A program made the translations under genes and the position numbers. Shown here piece by piece: positions 53,039 through 64,000 of a stretch of 64,000 bases of DNA. Origin of the DNA: Paenibacillus harenae DSM 16969 (GTDB lineage Bacteria; Bacillota; Bacilli; Paenibacillales; Paenibacillaceae); the NCBI RefSeq assembly GCF_000422465.1, contig NZ_AULV01000020.1, positions 31,355 to 95,354 of the forward strand. The letters run 5' to 3'. The notes under the pieces were generated by a model, which was given only the letters and a program-made list of their open reading frames with translations, ran no database searches and had not been told where the DNA came from. The stretch's first letter is position 1, and each line of letters starts with the position of its first letter.

Positions 53039-53367
53039 GCGCCCCCCTCCCCCAGCACCCGGTCTACCATCGTCCGGAACAGCGTCCACTCCCGCTTCTT
53101 CTCTTCCAGCTGTCCTCTGCCTTGCTTCGTGATACGGTAATATTTTCGCTTACGGCCGCCTTCCTCATTCCAATACGATTCCACGAGCTGTTCAACCTCT
53201 AACGTATGCAGGATCGGGTATAACGTACCCTCTTTAAAAGTAAATACGCCGCTGGAGCTGCGCTCGATTTCCTTCGTCATCTCATAACCGTACATTTCTT
53301 TCCGATCCAACAACGTCAGGACCAGAATGACCGTGCTTCCTTTCATTAGCTCCTTGTTAATTTTCAT
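53035..53367 (-). CDS. PadR-family transcriptional regulator
   Basis: A 110-residue winged-helix regulator (STVILVLTLLDRKEMYGYEM, FTFKEGTLYPILHTLE, the recognition region). PadR proteins repress membrane and stress genes. It is coupled to the HAAS-SEDS fusion gene by a four-base overlap, so the two form one unit. GGGAGG precedes the ATG. A PadR-type operator overlaps its promoter, fitting autoregulation. Confidence 0.92.
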   Translation of the reverse strand: MKINKELMKGSTVILVLTLLDRKEMYGYEMTKEIERSSSGVFTFKEGTLYPILHTLEVEQLVESYWNEEGGRKRKYYRITKQGRGQLEEKKREWTLFRTMVDRVLGEGGA

Positions 53368-53396
53368 GGCTTCCTCCCGAGTTGCATCGATTTCCT

Positions 53397-53447
53397 ATAC
53401 ATCGATTATCTATGTATTAGTATAAGCCTGTTTCCATTTCATTACAA
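53397..53447 (-). promoter_or_regulatory. Promoter and operator of the padR unit
   Basis: On the minus strand TTGTAA (53442-53447), 17-bp spacer, TATACT (53419-53424). Just downstream of the -10, ATACAT (53397-53402) and ATGTAT (53412-53417) form an inverted repeat with a 9-bp spacer. This is the ATGTAT/ATACAT layout bound by PadR proteins and covers the start point. Confidence 0.7.
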
Positions 53448-53581
53448 CCCCATTATAAATGGCGATTGTCAAAACAAAATTTCGCTGATATATTATGCAT
53501 ATCCAATAGCTTAGTGAACGTATAAGTATATATGCAGCTTACACAAGCTATCGTTAGACAACCATAGAGAGGCATCATACG

Positions 53582-53941
53582 ATGAATCAACAACCATTCG
53601 GCATGCATAAAGAAGAGAAAACATACGGTATGCTGTGCCATCTGCTCGCTTTCAGCGGCTTCATCATTCCATTCGGCAACATTCTGGGTCCTCTGGTCAT
53701 TTGGCTCCTGAAGAAAGACCAATCTCACTACGTCGATATGCATGGCAAAGAGTCATTGAATTTTCAAATCAGCATCGCGATTTACGGTATTATCTCCGCC
53801 CTGCTTATGTTTGTCCTTATTGGGTTCGTTACTTCCATCGCCTTGTTTATCTTCTGGATTGCCTATACGATCATCGCATCCATCCGGGCTTCGGAAGGCA
53901 GCAGCTACCGTTATCCGCTGACCATCCGTTTTTTCAAATAA
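53582..53941 (+). CDS. DUF4870 membrane protein
   Basis: A 119-residue protein with three membrane helices and the DUF4870 features: MLCHLLAFSGFIIPFGNILGPLVIWLLKK, then HGKESLNFQISI. Function of the family is not established. GAGAGG precedes the ATG. Monocistronic; its terminator serves the convergent lipoprotein gene as well. Confidence 0.88.
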   Translation: MNQQPFGMHKEEKTYGMLCHLLAFSGFIIPFGNILGPLVIWLLKKDQSHYVDMHGKESLNFQISIAIYGIISALLMFVLIGFVTSIALFIFWIAYTIIASIRASEGSSYRYPLTIRFFK

Positions 53942-53942
53942 T

Positions 53943-53996
53943 GGGCAATAAAAAAAGCAGTTTCCTTCATTCGAGGAACTGCTTTTTTATTGCCCG
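53943..53996. terminator. Bidirectional terminator
   Basis: A long, near-perfect stem GGGCAATAAAAAAAGCAG pairs with CTGCTTTTTTATTGCCC. The A and T runs serve both directions. Confidence 0.9.
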
Positions 53997-54007
53997 GCTA
54001 TTTGATT

Positions 54008-55066
54008 TTACAGGCCTGCCGGCATTTGAAACATCTGTGTCAGTTCATCGAGAGTAAGAGCATCCGTCGGAATCTCATTCACGAATGCGGCATCTTTATT
54101 AATGTCCGAGTAGGTCACATCATAATGAAGACCCATCTTCACCTTCTGGCCGCTTTCCTTCTCCGTTGCTTCAAGATTCACTTGACCTTTCTGATAAACC
54201 ATGTATCCGTCTTGAATCGCTCCTGTAATCTTCAGCTGATTCACCTTAACATCGTTCTTCAGAACGTCAATAATTTCCGCTTTATTCGCTTCGAGATCCG
54301 CCTTCATCTTCTCGATGTCCGCTTTCTCCAGCTGCAGCGACTTCAGCGAAGCTTCATTGTTAAGCAATACGTTAATTAACTCAGGCAGAACCTGATTTAT
54401 AACGGTATCTATAGTTTGAGCATAATTGCTTTCGTTAATTTCAACGGCTATAACCTGATCCGCTTCAATACCTTCCGGCAAGCCTGCATCGGCTGCCTTC
54501 GGTTCGCTGAAGTAGGTTTTCTCGTCCAGATGCTTAAGCAGCACCGCGCCAAGCTCCTTGCCCAGCTTCTGTTGCGCTTCAATATCGATTTGGGCGCCGC
54601 CTTGCTGCTCTGCAAGCTCTTTTAGATCAATCTTAATAAATTTCCCCGTTATCGTCTCCGGCAATGGAAGCATCGGAATTTGCGGGATTTTAACATACAG
54701 CATTTCCTGCGTCATAATCATCGGAACCGTCAGCTTCATTTCCATGTCGCCTGGAATCACGATCTCCATATTCAGGTCGGTCCGCATCGGATCCTTCTGA
54801 TAAATCGCGTCAACCGTAATGCTTGCATCTTTAATCATGCCGACTATAGCTGCTGCCGCAGCAGCATCTTCTTGCAAAGCCGCATCCTGCGGAATTTCCA
54901 ATTCGTCAAGACCGAATGACATTTTAATTGCGTATGAGTCCGCTTCTGAGATCTTGGTCATTGCCTTTTGCAAAGCTTCCTTCGGTGGCGTTCCCGTGCT
55001 GCAGCCTGCAATGACGACCAAAATAACGGCCAAAAGAATTGCCGCCATTTTTTGAACCTTTTTCAT
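54008..55066 (-). CDS. Lipoprotein with a LolA/LppX-like layout
   Basis: A 352-residue lipoprotein (lipobox VIAGCS, lipid at about Cys22). The mature part has alternating beta strands and a helical insert with KADIEKMKADLEANKAEI. The beta-sheet pattern and acidic character resemble Firmicute lipoproteins of the LolA/LppX fold (DUF6612-like), possibly a lipid or hydrophobic-ligand carrier on the outer membrane face. Function is unknown. GGGGAGG precedes the ATG. Confidence 0.75.
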   Translation of the reverse strand: MKKVQKMAAILLAVILVVIAGCSTGTPPKEALQKAMTKISEADSYAIKMSFGLDELEIPQDAALQEDAAAAAAIVGMIKDASITVDAIYQKDPMRTDLNMEIVIPGDMEMKLTVPMIMTQEMLYVKIPQIPMLPLPETITGKFIKIDLKELAEQQGGAQIDIEAQQKLGKELGAVLLKHLDEKTYFSEPKAADAGLPEGIEADQVIAVEINESNYAQTIDTVINQVLPELINVLLNNEASLKSLQLEKADIEKMKADLEANKAEIIDVLKNDVKVNQLKITGAIQDGYMVYQKGQVNLEATEKESGQKVKMGLHYDVTYSDINKDAAFVNEIPTDALTLDELTQMFQMPAGL

Positions 55067-55142
55067 TTAAGTAGTTCCTCCCCTATCTTTATATAAGCAC
55101 CTCCCATTCTATAATAAATCGACAACATTTAGAAGCGTATAC

Positions 55143-55180
55143 CAAAAAATCCCGTTTCAATCGACTGAAACGGGACATTT
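55143..55180 (-). terminator. Terminator of the sspP operon
   Basis: On the minus strand CCCGTTTCAG-TCGAT-TGAAACGGG is followed by ATTTTTTGG, about 70 bp after the sspP stop. Confidence 0.85.
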
Positions 55181-55241
55181 GATCTATTTATTACTAGGAC
55201 TTTAGACGTGTATTTAGGCTGAATGGCTCTGTATATGACAC

Positions 55242-55391
55242 CTAGCCCTCAGGATTATTATGGCTTACGTGATTCTTCTGCTTCGTCTTTTTGGAACCTG
55301 ATAAGGGCTCTTGTACGCCATTATCGCCGCCATTGCGCCTTTGCTTCCCTACATTGCTTTCCGGTACGGGATAACGATCTGGTTTACTCAT
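55242..55391 (-). CDS. sspP: Small acid-soluble spore protein P
   Basis: A 49-residue basic peptide. Its central QEPLSGSKKTKQKNH matches the core of B. subtilis SspP (PEPLxGSKKVKNRNH). SspP is made in the forespore under sigma-G in Bacillus. AAGGAG lies ten bases before the ATG at 55391. It is the last of three co-directional genes and the operon terminator follows. It is shorter than most gene-calling thresholds. Confidence 0.8.
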   Translation of the reverse strand: MSKPDRYPVPESNVGKQRRNGGDNGVQEPLSGSKKTKQKNHVSHNNPEG

Positions 55392-55439
55392 TATCGAGTC
55401 TCTCCTTCATAGTCACCGAATCAACTTCTATAAGTTCAT

Positions 55440-55616
55440 TTAGCTTCTTTGATGCTCCAAATCTGTCGGCTGATCGAAATTTAAAGAATCCTGGTGGCGC
55501 CGGTCATTTTTATCCTGCTGCAGCTGTTGCGCCTGATGGCTGTTCACCGGCTCCTGATCGAGAGCCTCAACGACGTTCGTTAAGTTTTTATCTGCCGTGC
55601 CCTTTGCTTTTGTCAT
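55440..55616 (-). CDS. Small hydrophilic protein in the sspP operon
   Basis: A 58-residue protein, rich in Gln, Asp, His and Asn, with no membrane helix and no recognised family. AGGAG lies eight bases before the ATG at 55616. It is 15 bp after the 115-residue gene and 48 bp before sspP, on the same strand and before one terminator, so it is part of the operon. A spore-related role is inferred only from position. Confidence 0.6.
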   Translation of the reverse strand: MTKAKGTADKNLTNVVEALDQEPVNSHQAQQLQQDKNDRRHQDSLNFDQPTDLEHQRS

Positions 55617-55631
55617 AATGGATCGTCTCCT

Positions 55632-55979
55632 CTACGCATGAGTCAATTGCTGAAGCGTCTGCGCGCATTCATGCAAATGACGGGTGTAGTCTTGAATGAG
55701 CTGCTGCAACAGGTCTGTGCGTTCATCAACCGCTGCATTATCCTTCTGTACGTCAATAAGCTCAACCCTTACTTCACGGCTGTCTACGTACGAAACCTTG
55801 AAATCGAAGGACAAGGCTTGATGACCCGCTGAATCGATCGTTACGCGAAGTGCCTTCGAGTCTGCTTCATCCGGCTGAACCTTTGCCCGATCCGCCTTAT
55901 TCATGACCTCCGGCAGCGTTTGCCGCCAAGCATCGGCCAAATTTTCTTGATTCATCTGCAGTTCATCTGATTTACCCAT
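55632..55979 (-). CDS. Small soluble protein in the sspP operon
   Basis: A 115-residue protein with a beta-rich middle (FDFKVSYVDSREVRVELID) and helical C-terminus (ERTDLLQQLIQDYTRHLHE). GGAGGTG precedes the ATG at 55979. First gene of the operon with a 58-residue gene and sspP. No named family is recognised. Confidence 0.7.
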   Translation of the reverse strand: MGKSDELQMNQENLADAWRQTLPEVMNKADRAKVQPDEADSKALRVTIDSAGHQALSFDFKVSYVDSREVRVELIDVQKDNAAVDERTDLLQQLIQDYTRHLHECAQTLQQLTHA

Positions 55980-56046
55980 TTATAAAACACCTCCACAACG
56001 TATAAGATGCGATTTCGGGGTTCATTTTATACGATGCCGCAAATAC

Positions 56047-56080
56047 AAAAAAAGCCCAAACGCTAGGCGTCTGAGCTTGA
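56047..56080 (-). terminator. Terminator after tRNA-Ser
   Basis: On the minus strand AAGCtCAgACGC-CTA-GCGTtTGgGCTT is followed by seven T residues. Confidence 0.8.
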
Positions 56081-56103
56081 TCTTATGTACATAAATGGTT
56101 AAC

Positions 56104-56192
56104 TGGCGGAGAGGGTGGGACTCGAACCCACGTGAGCTTGCGCTCTAACGGTTTTCAAGACCGCCCCGTTATGACCGCTTCGGTACCTCTCC
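56104..56192 (-). tRNA. tRNA-Ser (anticodon UGA)
   Basis: A long-variable-arm tRNA of 89 nt: acceptor GGAGAGG/CCTCTCC, anticodon loop CTTGAAA with TGA, variable arm TTAGAGCGCAAGCTCA, T loop GTTCGAATC and encoded CCA. It follows serS on the same strand, the same pairing as in B. subtilis. Confidence 0.96.
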
Positions 56193-56282
56193 ATCATTAA
56201 ATCGTCACAAAAATTATTGTACCACAAGCCGAATGAGAGAAGCAACTCCATTTGGGCTTGTGGTAAAAATTAGCAAGCATTG

Positions 56283-57611
<1,329 letters not shown>

Positions 57612-58196
57612 CTAAGCTTTGCTTGCAGCCGCTTCTTTCACCATGTCGACAAAATAAGCATGCAGGCTGTAATCGTCCGTCAGCTCCGGATGATAAGAAA
57701 CGGCAAGCAGATGCCCTTGCCGCGCGGTTACGATCTCATCCTTATAAGTCGATAATACGTCGACTTTCGGCCCTACCTTCTTGATGAGCGGAGCGCGGAT
57801 GAATACGGCCCGTACCGGCTCTGCGATCCCCTTAACCTGCAAATCGGTCTCGAAGCTTTCCCGTTGGCGGCCGAATGCGTTGCGGGCAACCGTCATATTC
57901 ATGAGGCGCAAATGCGCATCCTCTTGCCCTTCGATCTCGTCTGCAAGCACGATAAGGCCTGCACAGGTTCCGAACAGCGGCTTTCCTTGCGAGGAAAATT
58001 GAACAAGAGCGTCCATAAATCCGTATTTGCGCATCAGCTTGCCAATCGTCGTGCTCTCTCCGCCCGGGATGACAAGCCCCTGCAGCTCATCCAGCTGCTC
58101 AACCCGCTTAACGGCGACCGCTTCTGCGCCCGCCGCTTCTAAGCTTCGTATATGCTCTGCAACTGCGCCTTGCAGCGCAAGAACCCCAATTTTCAT
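57612..58196 (-). CDS. pdxT: Pyridoxal 5'-phosphate synthase glutaminase subunit
   Basis: A 194-residue class I glutaminase with the nucleophile Cys in FGTCAGLI, the catalytic His-Glu in SYHPELTDD and the PGGESTTIGKL oxyanion motif. It supplies ammonia to PdxS in the DXP-independent vitamin B6 pathway. It lies 80 bp after pdxS. Confidence 0.97.
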   Translation of the reverse strand: MKIGVLALQGAVAEHIRSLEAAGAEAVAVKRVEQLDELQGLVIPGGESTTIGKLMRKYGFMDALVQFSSQGKPLFGTCAGLIVLADEIEGQEDAHLRLMNMTVARNAFGRQRESFETDLQVKGIAEPVRAVFIRAPLIKKVGPKVDVLSTYKDEIVTARQGHLLAVSYHPELTDDYSLHAYFVDMVKEAAASKA

Positions 58197-58276
58197 CTTA
58201 TGCTTCGCCTTCCTTTACGGGCAAGAGCCGGCGGCGCATATCGCGCTTAGCCGGCACCTGCTGGTTCCATCTATTA

Positions 58277-59158
58277 TTAAATACCGCGGTCCTGCATACG
58301 TTGAGCAGCCTCAAGCTTGGAAATTTCAATCCCCTTCATCGGAGTTCCCAAGTTCTTGGATACTTCGGCGATCAGCTTGTAGTCCTGATAATGCGTAGTC
58401 GCTTCAACGATCGCGCGCGCAAACTTCTCAGGGCTGTCGGATTTAAAAATACCGGAGCCAACGAATACGCCGTCAGCGCCAAGGTGCATCATAAGCGCTG
58501 CGTCGGATGGCGTTGCTACGCCGCCTGCAGCGAAGTTAACAACCGGCAGCTTGCCCGTCTCGTGTACATCCAGAAGCAAATCATACGGAACGCCCAGCAG
58601 CTTGGCTTCATGGTAAAGCTCGTCCTTCGATAAGCCTTGTACCTTGCGGATTTGACCGTTGATGAGACGAAGGTGGCGAACAGCTTCTACGATATTGCCC
58701 GTTCCAGGCTCGCCCTTCGTACGCAGCATGGCTGCGCCTTCTTGGATGCGGCGCAATGCTTCGCCAAGATCCTTCGCTCCGCATACGAACGGAATCGTGA
58801 ACTCATTCTTGCTAATGTGGAACACTTCGTCCGCAGGCGTCAATACTTCGCTCTCATCGATGTAGTCAACGCCCATCGATTCAAGAACTTTGGCCTCGAC
58901 GTAATGACCGATACGCGCCTTCGCCATAACCGGAATGGATACGACCTTCATAACCTCTTCCACGACCGTCGGGTCAGCCATACGGGCTACTCCGCCTGCT
59001 GCGCGGATATCGGAAGGAACGCGCTCAAGCGCCATTACCGCCGTCGCGCCTGCCGCTTCAGCTACCTTTGCTTGCTCGGCGTTCATTACGTCCATGATGA
59101 CGCCGCCCTTTTGCATTTCTGCCATGCCGCGTTTTACACGCGCTGTACCTGTCTCCAT
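58277..59158 (-). CDS. pdxS: Pyridoxal 5'-phosphate synthase lyase subunit
   Basis: A 293-residue (beta/alpha)8 enzyme that builds PLP from ribose 5-phosphate, glyceraldehyde 3-phosphate and ammonia. Conserved segments include [33 protein letters not shown] with the active-site lysine region, and [10 protein letters not shown]. The ATG at 59158 has AGGAGG nine bases upstream; the frame remains open to 59266 but without a better site. Partner of PdxT in a 12+12 complex. Confidence 0.97.
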   Translation of the reverse strand: METGTARVKRGMAEMQKGGVIMDVMNAEQAKVAEAAGATAVMALERVPSDIRAAGGVARMADPTVVEEVMKVVSIPVMAKARIGHYVEAKVLESMGVDYIDESEVLTPADEVFHISKNEFTIPFVCGAKDLGEALRRIQEGAAMLRTKGEPGTGNIVEAVRHLRLINGQIRKVQGLSKDELYHEAKLLGVPYDLLLDVHETGKLPVVNFAAGGVATPSDAALMMHLGADGVFVGSGIFKSDSPEKFARAIVEATTHYQDYKLIAEVSKNLGTPMKGIEISKLEAAQRMQDRGI

Positions 59159-59286
59159 CCTACAAATCCTCCTATTTTCATACATGTAATTGTATATTAC
59201 CGAAGTTGTTCTAACCATTGATTTTACAGGATGCAGGTTTAATCGACAAGCCTTGTTTTGCTGCATTCCCTTGTTTTCTGCCCGGA

Positions 59287-60585
59287 TTAGAACAAATTGA
59301 CGATTCCGTTGAATAACCCGGCGAAAAAGTCTCCGATCGCGCGGAACATCAAGCGGAACCAGCCTGCTTTCTCCGCTTCCTCCGCAGTGATCAGATTCAC
59401 GGTATGCTCGAGCGTTTGATTCGTTTCCGAGTCGGTGTACTTATAAGTTACCGTTCCGACAACCGTTCCCGCGGCAATTGGCGCCACAAGCTCGTCTTTC
59501 GACTTCACCTGGTTTTTAACGAGCTCGATCTTAGGCTCGACGCCCTTTTTCACCATAAAGGTAATATCTTTGTCCGTAACGACCGGAACGGTCTTATTCT
59601 TGCCTTTCTTAATTTGAACCGTTTGAATCGTTTCTACCACAGATTTCGGAGGAAGCACCGTCTTTTTCTCAAATGTGCTGAAGCCGTAGTTGTACAGCTT
59701 AGCCGTTTCGTTGAATCGCGCGGACTTCGTCGCCGTATCCATAACAACGCTAACGAAGCGCTGATCGCCGCGTTTTACGGTTCCCGTGAAGTTATAACCC
59801 GCTGAATTGATAAAACCTGTTTTCATTCCGTCGACGCCTTCATAAGCCAAATGCTTCAGACCGGGTTGATTCACATTCGTGCCCAGCATCCAGTTTATAT
59901 TGACGATTGGCTTATCGTCTCTTTCCCGGAATTTGTACTCCTGCAGCTTCGAATAATCTAGAAACTCGGGATGAGCCGTTAAAATTATTCGTGCAAGCTT
60001 GGCCATATCCGCCACAGAGATGACCGTTGTCTCGGACAAACCTGTAGAGCTTGTAAATATAGCCGTCTCCAGGCCCAGTTGGTCGGCCATTTCATTCATT
60101 TTCTCCACAAAGCCCTGTTCGCTTCCCGCTATTTGAGATGCCAGAGCAATTGTAGCGTCATTCGCCGAGCCTACGGCCATTGCTTTATACAATTCCAAAA
60201 CTGTATGTTGATCGCCTTGCGCCAGAAATACGGATGAGCCGTCAGGTGGCGTAGAAGCCGCTTCCGCACTGGTTGTAACGACTTCCTCCCATGTCAAACG
60301 TCCGCTCGATATTTCTTCAAGTACGATATATTCCGTCATCAGCTTCGTCATGCTAGCCGCAGGAAGCGGTTCATCCTTATTCACTTCATATAATACTTGA
60401 CCGGAATCCGCATCAATTAAAATAGCCGCTTTAACTTGTAATCCTAGTGAATTTTCCGTGCTGGGTCTCCCTTGATAGCCTTCCGCCGATGCTACCGCAG
60501 AGCCAAGCGACAGCATAATCATCCAACCCGCCATGCCAGCAGCGATAACCGACTTCAATCGAGCCGGCCTTACCAATACCTTCAA
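59287..60585 (-). CDS. dacA: D-alanyl-D-alanine carboxypeptidase (PBP5)
   Basis: A 432-residue low-molecular-weight PBP. A signal peptide (cleavage near ASAEG) is followed by a serine DD-carboxypeptidase domain with SMTK, SAN (VGSANDAT) and KTG (GMKTGFINS), a beta domain and an amphipathic C-terminal anchor. It trims D-Ala from stem peptides. The TTG at 60585 follows GGGGAG by six bases; the frame extends to a GTG at 60606. It lies between pdxS and guaB as in B. subtilis. Confidence 0.94.
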   Translation of the reverse strand: MKVLVRPARLKSVIAAGMAGWMIMLSLGSAVASAEGYQGRPSTENSLGLQVKAAILIDADSGQVLYEVNKDEPLPAASMTKLMTEYIVLEEISSGRLTWEEVVTTSAEAASTPPDGSSVFLAQGDQHTVLELYKAMAVGSANDATIALASQIAGSEQGFVEKMNEMADQLGLETAIFTSSTGLSETTVISVADMAKLARIILTAHPEFLDYSKLQEYKFRERDDKPIVNINWMLGTNVNQPGLKHLAYEGVDGMKTGFINSAGYNFTGTVKRGDQRFVSVVMDTATKSARFNETAKLYNYGFSTFEKKTVLPPKSVVETIQTVQIKKGKNKTVPVVTDKDITFMVKKGVEPKIELVKNQVKSKDELVAPIAAGTVVGTVTYKYTDSETNQTLEHTVNLITAEEAEKAGWFRLMFRAIGDFFAGLFNGIVNLF

Positions 60586-60689
60586 CGTCTTCTCCCCTTT
60601 TCCCACTTGGTTTGTCCGTTGTTAATTGTAACATATCAAATGGTTACAATTAAACCTCTTAAAAGGTTACAAGAATAAGTAATCATTTA

Positions 60690-60741
60690 TAACAAAACCA
60701 GGCAGAAGAAAAGCGACTCATCGCTCTCTCCTGCCTGGCTC
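60690..60741 (-). terminator. Terminator of guaB
   Basis: On the minus strand CCAGGCAG and CTGCCTGG pair around an inner AGCGA/TCGCT stem, followed by TTTTG. It ends the guaB transcript before dacA. Confidence 0.8.
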
Positions 60742-60769
60742 TTCTCTCGGATACAAGTTGTTAGTTATG

Positions 60770-62242
<1,473 letters not shown>

Positions 62243-62275
62243 TTATTTTCAGTACCTCTCACGTATATTATTGCA

Positions 62276-62304
62276 ATATTAGCAGAGGGGGTATAGGCTG
62301 TCAA
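62276..62304 (-). promoter_or_regulatory. Sigma-A promoter of guaB
   Basis: On the minus strand a perfect TTGACA (62299-62304), 17-bp spacer and TAATAT (62276-62281), about 50 bp upstream of the start codon. No riboswitch is visible in the short leader. Confidence 0.8.
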
Positions 62305-62369
62305 GGCTGAACAACGGCTTGCCCCAACCTCTTCCAAGCCTTACCGGAGGCGGTAAAATCCCCGATTTC

Positions 62370-63563
62370 TTAGAAAAAATCAGGCAAATACGTTGTTCGT
62401 TCGGGAATGCGGTTTTGTAAGCGGTTAATTGCCTCTGCATCTCCGTGAATGCGATTCAAATCCGCTAATTGCAAGGGACGAATATAGCCGAGAAGGATCG
62501 TTGTCAACGTTCCGATGTCAATTTGTATGACTTTCTCCTGACGATCGGGCTGCTGGAGCCGGCTAAGAGATGCCCCACCGGACGCATTGATGGCTAATCT
62601 GAACCGGCCTGCGTTCCAAGCAGCATGTTCATCGATTAGCTCGATGACAAATTGATCCTCACCCGCTGCCGCCTTGAACGCATATTGCGCGACGAATGCT
62701 TCCGCATCCACGATGCGCGCCATAAAATACGGAATAATCTCCTGCTTTATCCGCGGGTTTGGCAGCCAATATGGCAATACATCATCCGACGGGGCTGTCA
62801 TCGTTACTGTATCAATCATCGAATCATGCTGGCCTATATAGGACCACAAGGCTGCCCTCGCCTCTTCGGTTAAATGAACAAGCTCATGTACGGTTAATTG
62901 CATATTTTTGACTTCATAGATCAAATAACCACGTGCAGTATCGCTATTATCGTAAAAGACGGTGGTCTGGCCGGGCTTTCGCTTGCTGATGCGATTCTTC
63001 CACCATTGCTCCGTTCGCACCAGTGTTCCATTGTACCGGGAAGCATAAGTTTCATATAGGCTGTTCAAAAGACTGCTGCTGCCGTTATATCGCTCCATCC
63101 GTCCTTCGTACGGCTTTCGCGGCGGCAGTTGCTCTGACTTGATGGTGTAAACCTTATGTTCGGTATACGTCTCCCAGCCATACTTGCGATAGAAGGCAAA
63201 AGCAAACGGATGCAAAAAAGAAATTGTCTGACCCTTCCCTTTCATTTCCTCTAACGAATGGATTAGAATCTTAGCGACTAATCCTTGACGTCTATACTCC
63301 GGCCAAGTTGCAACACCGGCAAGTCCGCCCATTGCGAACCGCTTTCCACCGATAAAGGTTTCCAGCTCCAATACAATGGCTTGCGCCGCAAACTGACCAT
63401 CAACATATGCGGCGTACCGCGCAGCCGGCTCGGCTTGAAACTGTTCTTTCCCTTGCTCCAGCTCTTGTTCTGTTCTCCGGTATTGAAAAGCAAACTGCGA
63501 CAATGCCATGCTTTCATTATATTGTCCTATGCCGAGCGTTTTGATTTCTATTCTTGAATCCAT
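62370..63563 (-). CDS. Eis-like GNAT acetyltransferase
   Basis: A 397-residue protein with two GNAT-like folds and a C-terminal SCP2-like domain, the Eis layout. The acetyl-CoA loop is WPEYRRQGLVAKIL near residue 85, and the C-terminus ends in a free carboxylate after aromatic residues as in Eis. Eis enzymes acetylate amines on aminoglycosides or lysines; the substrate here is unknown. AAAGGAGG precedes the ATG at 63563. It lies between the rRNA operon and guaB. Confidence 0.88.
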   Translation of the reverse strand: MDSRIEIKTLGIGQYNESMALSQFAFQYRRTEQELEQGKEQFQAEPAARYAAYVDGQFAAQAIVLELETFIGGKRFAMGGLAGVATWPEYRRQGLVAKILIHSLEEMKGKGQTISFLHPFAFAFYRKYGWETYTEHKVYTIKSEQLPPRKPYEGRMERYNGSSSLLNSLYETYASRYNGTLVRTEQWWKNRISKRKPGQTTVFYDNSDTARGYLIYEVKNMQLTVHELVHLTEEARAALWSYIGQHDSMIDTVTMTAPSDDVLPYWLPNPRIKQEIIPYFMARIVDAEAFVAQYAFKAAAGEDQFVIELIDEHAAWNAGRFRLAINASGGASLSRLQQPDRQEKVIQIDIGTLTTILLGYIRPLQLADLNRIHGDAEAINRLQNRIPERTTYLPDFF

Positions 63564-63680
63564 TTGCTAAACGCCTCCTTTATGAATCTTTGGCCATTCC
63601 ACCTAAATATACACCAATTGGAAAAGCCGTGTAGGCGAATCTTGTCCGTTCATCTGATTTTGCTGCTTCTTACTAAATAA

Positions 63681-63712
63681 CAAAAAACCTACCGCAATTA
63701 TGCGATAGGTTA
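63681..63712 (-). terminator. Terminator of the rRNA operon
   Basis: On the minus strand AACCTATCGCA and TGCGGTAGGTT pair around TAAT, followed by TTTTTT. Confidence 0.85.
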
Positions 63713-63717
63713 TTCGT

Positions 63718-63834
63718 GCTTGGCGACGTCCTACTCTCCCAAGACCCTGCGGTCTAAGTACCATTGGCGCTGGAGGGCTTAACGGTCGTGTTCGGTATGG
63801 GAACGCGTGGTTCCCCTCCGCCATCGCCACCAAA
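63718..63834 (-). rRNA. rrf: 5S ribosomal RNA
   Basis: A 117-nt minus-strand gene with the conserved 5S segments: TTTGGTGGCGATGGCGGAG at the 5' end, CCCATACCGAACACGACCGT, and GGGAGAGTAGGACGTCGCCAAGC at the 3' end. It is the last gene of an rRNA operon that continues beyond the right edge of the window. Confidence 0.97.
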
Positions 63835-63992
63835 CGGGGATATTTGCTGAATCGCTTTCTGAATAACTTCAGAAAAGATTCAAGCCTTTATCCTTCAAGG
63901 CGCTTGCGCCCTGAAAACCGGATACGAAAGAAATTGCTGCTGAACTTTAGCTGTTTGTCTGCCGGATGTATGGGTCCATGCAGATCTTCTTA

Positions 63993-64000
63993 GGATAAGC
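63993..64000 (-). rRNA. rrl: Last bases of 23S rRNA (partial)
   Basis: The final bases read GCTTATCC on the minus strand, the expected 3' end of 23S rRNA. The roughly 160-bp spacer to 5S contains no tRNA gene. The call depends on the position relative to 5S, since only eight bases are inside the window. Confidence 0.5.

Overview
The window looks like chromosomal DNA from a spore-forming, motile member of the Paenibacillaceae (Paenibacillus or Cohnella type). The evidence is strong Shine-Dalgarno sequences with frequent TTG/GTG starts, sigma-A and sigma-D promoters, an sspP spore-protein gene, a Spo0E-like phosphatase, motAB, and two blocks with Bacillus-like gene order: speE/speB/class A PBP/ywhD, and guaB-dacA-pdxS-pdxT-serS-tRNA-Ser next to an rRNA operon. 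The assignment rests on gene content and order, not on a database search.

Layout. 0-4 kb: speE-speB polyamine genes divergent from a class A penicillin-binding protein. 4-9 kb: a small membrane protein, a decayed YesM-type sensor-kinase remnant, then the aa3-type menaquinol oxidase operon qoxABCD. 9-15 kb: a double GNAT protein, an ECF sigma/anti-sigma operon with a triple-repeat membrane protein, and an MFS transporter. 15-21.6 kb: ywhD, an M1 metallopeptidase with a membrane partner, a c-di-AMP (ydaO) riboswitch controlling an NlpC/P60 hydrolase, and a photolyase. 21.6-23.3 kb: an AT-richer accessory patch between 33-bp inverted repeats, holding a secreted-protein pseudogene and a tiny membrane protein. 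23-35 kb: MFS and GNAT genes, then two paralogous ArsR-like regulators bracketing a broken sugar-transporter locus and an intact arabino-oligosaccharide operon (binding protein, two permeases, GH51 and GH43 enzymes). 35-42.7 kb: motAB, a pseudouridine synthase, a LacI regulator, a PAS sensor kinase, a DnaA-box cluster, tadA and a Spo0E-like gene.

43-46.6 kb carries the most intriguing cassette: an ATP-grasp ligase, a divergent MurE-like ligase and an Asp/Glu racemase in a row, which could make and attach a D-amino acid to a cell-wall or secreted peptide. 46.6-49 kb: an epoxide hydrolase with a WYL regulator split by a frameshift and a perfect inverted-repeat operator. 49-51.2 kb: tRNA-Arg(CCU) followed by an accessory patch with an AT-rich lipoprotein and an IS66 remnant. 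51.3-56 kb: small membrane proteins, a PadR regulator coupled to a HAAS-domain/FtsW-RodA fusion, a large lipoprotein, and an sspP operon with two small co-transcribed genes. 56-64 kb: tRNA-Ser(UGA), serS, pdxT, pdxS, dacA, guaB, an Eis-like acetyltransferase, and the end of an rRNA operon (5S, and the last bases of 23S at the window edge).

Functional threads. Cell-wall synthesis and remodelling recur (class A PBP, DacA, NlpC/P60, the FtsW-like fusion, the MurE/racemase cassette). Sporulation input is suggested by the PAS kinase, the Spo0E-like phosphatase with a Spo0A box, and sspP. Carbohydrate uptake and breakdown is concentrated in the arabinofuranosidase operon.
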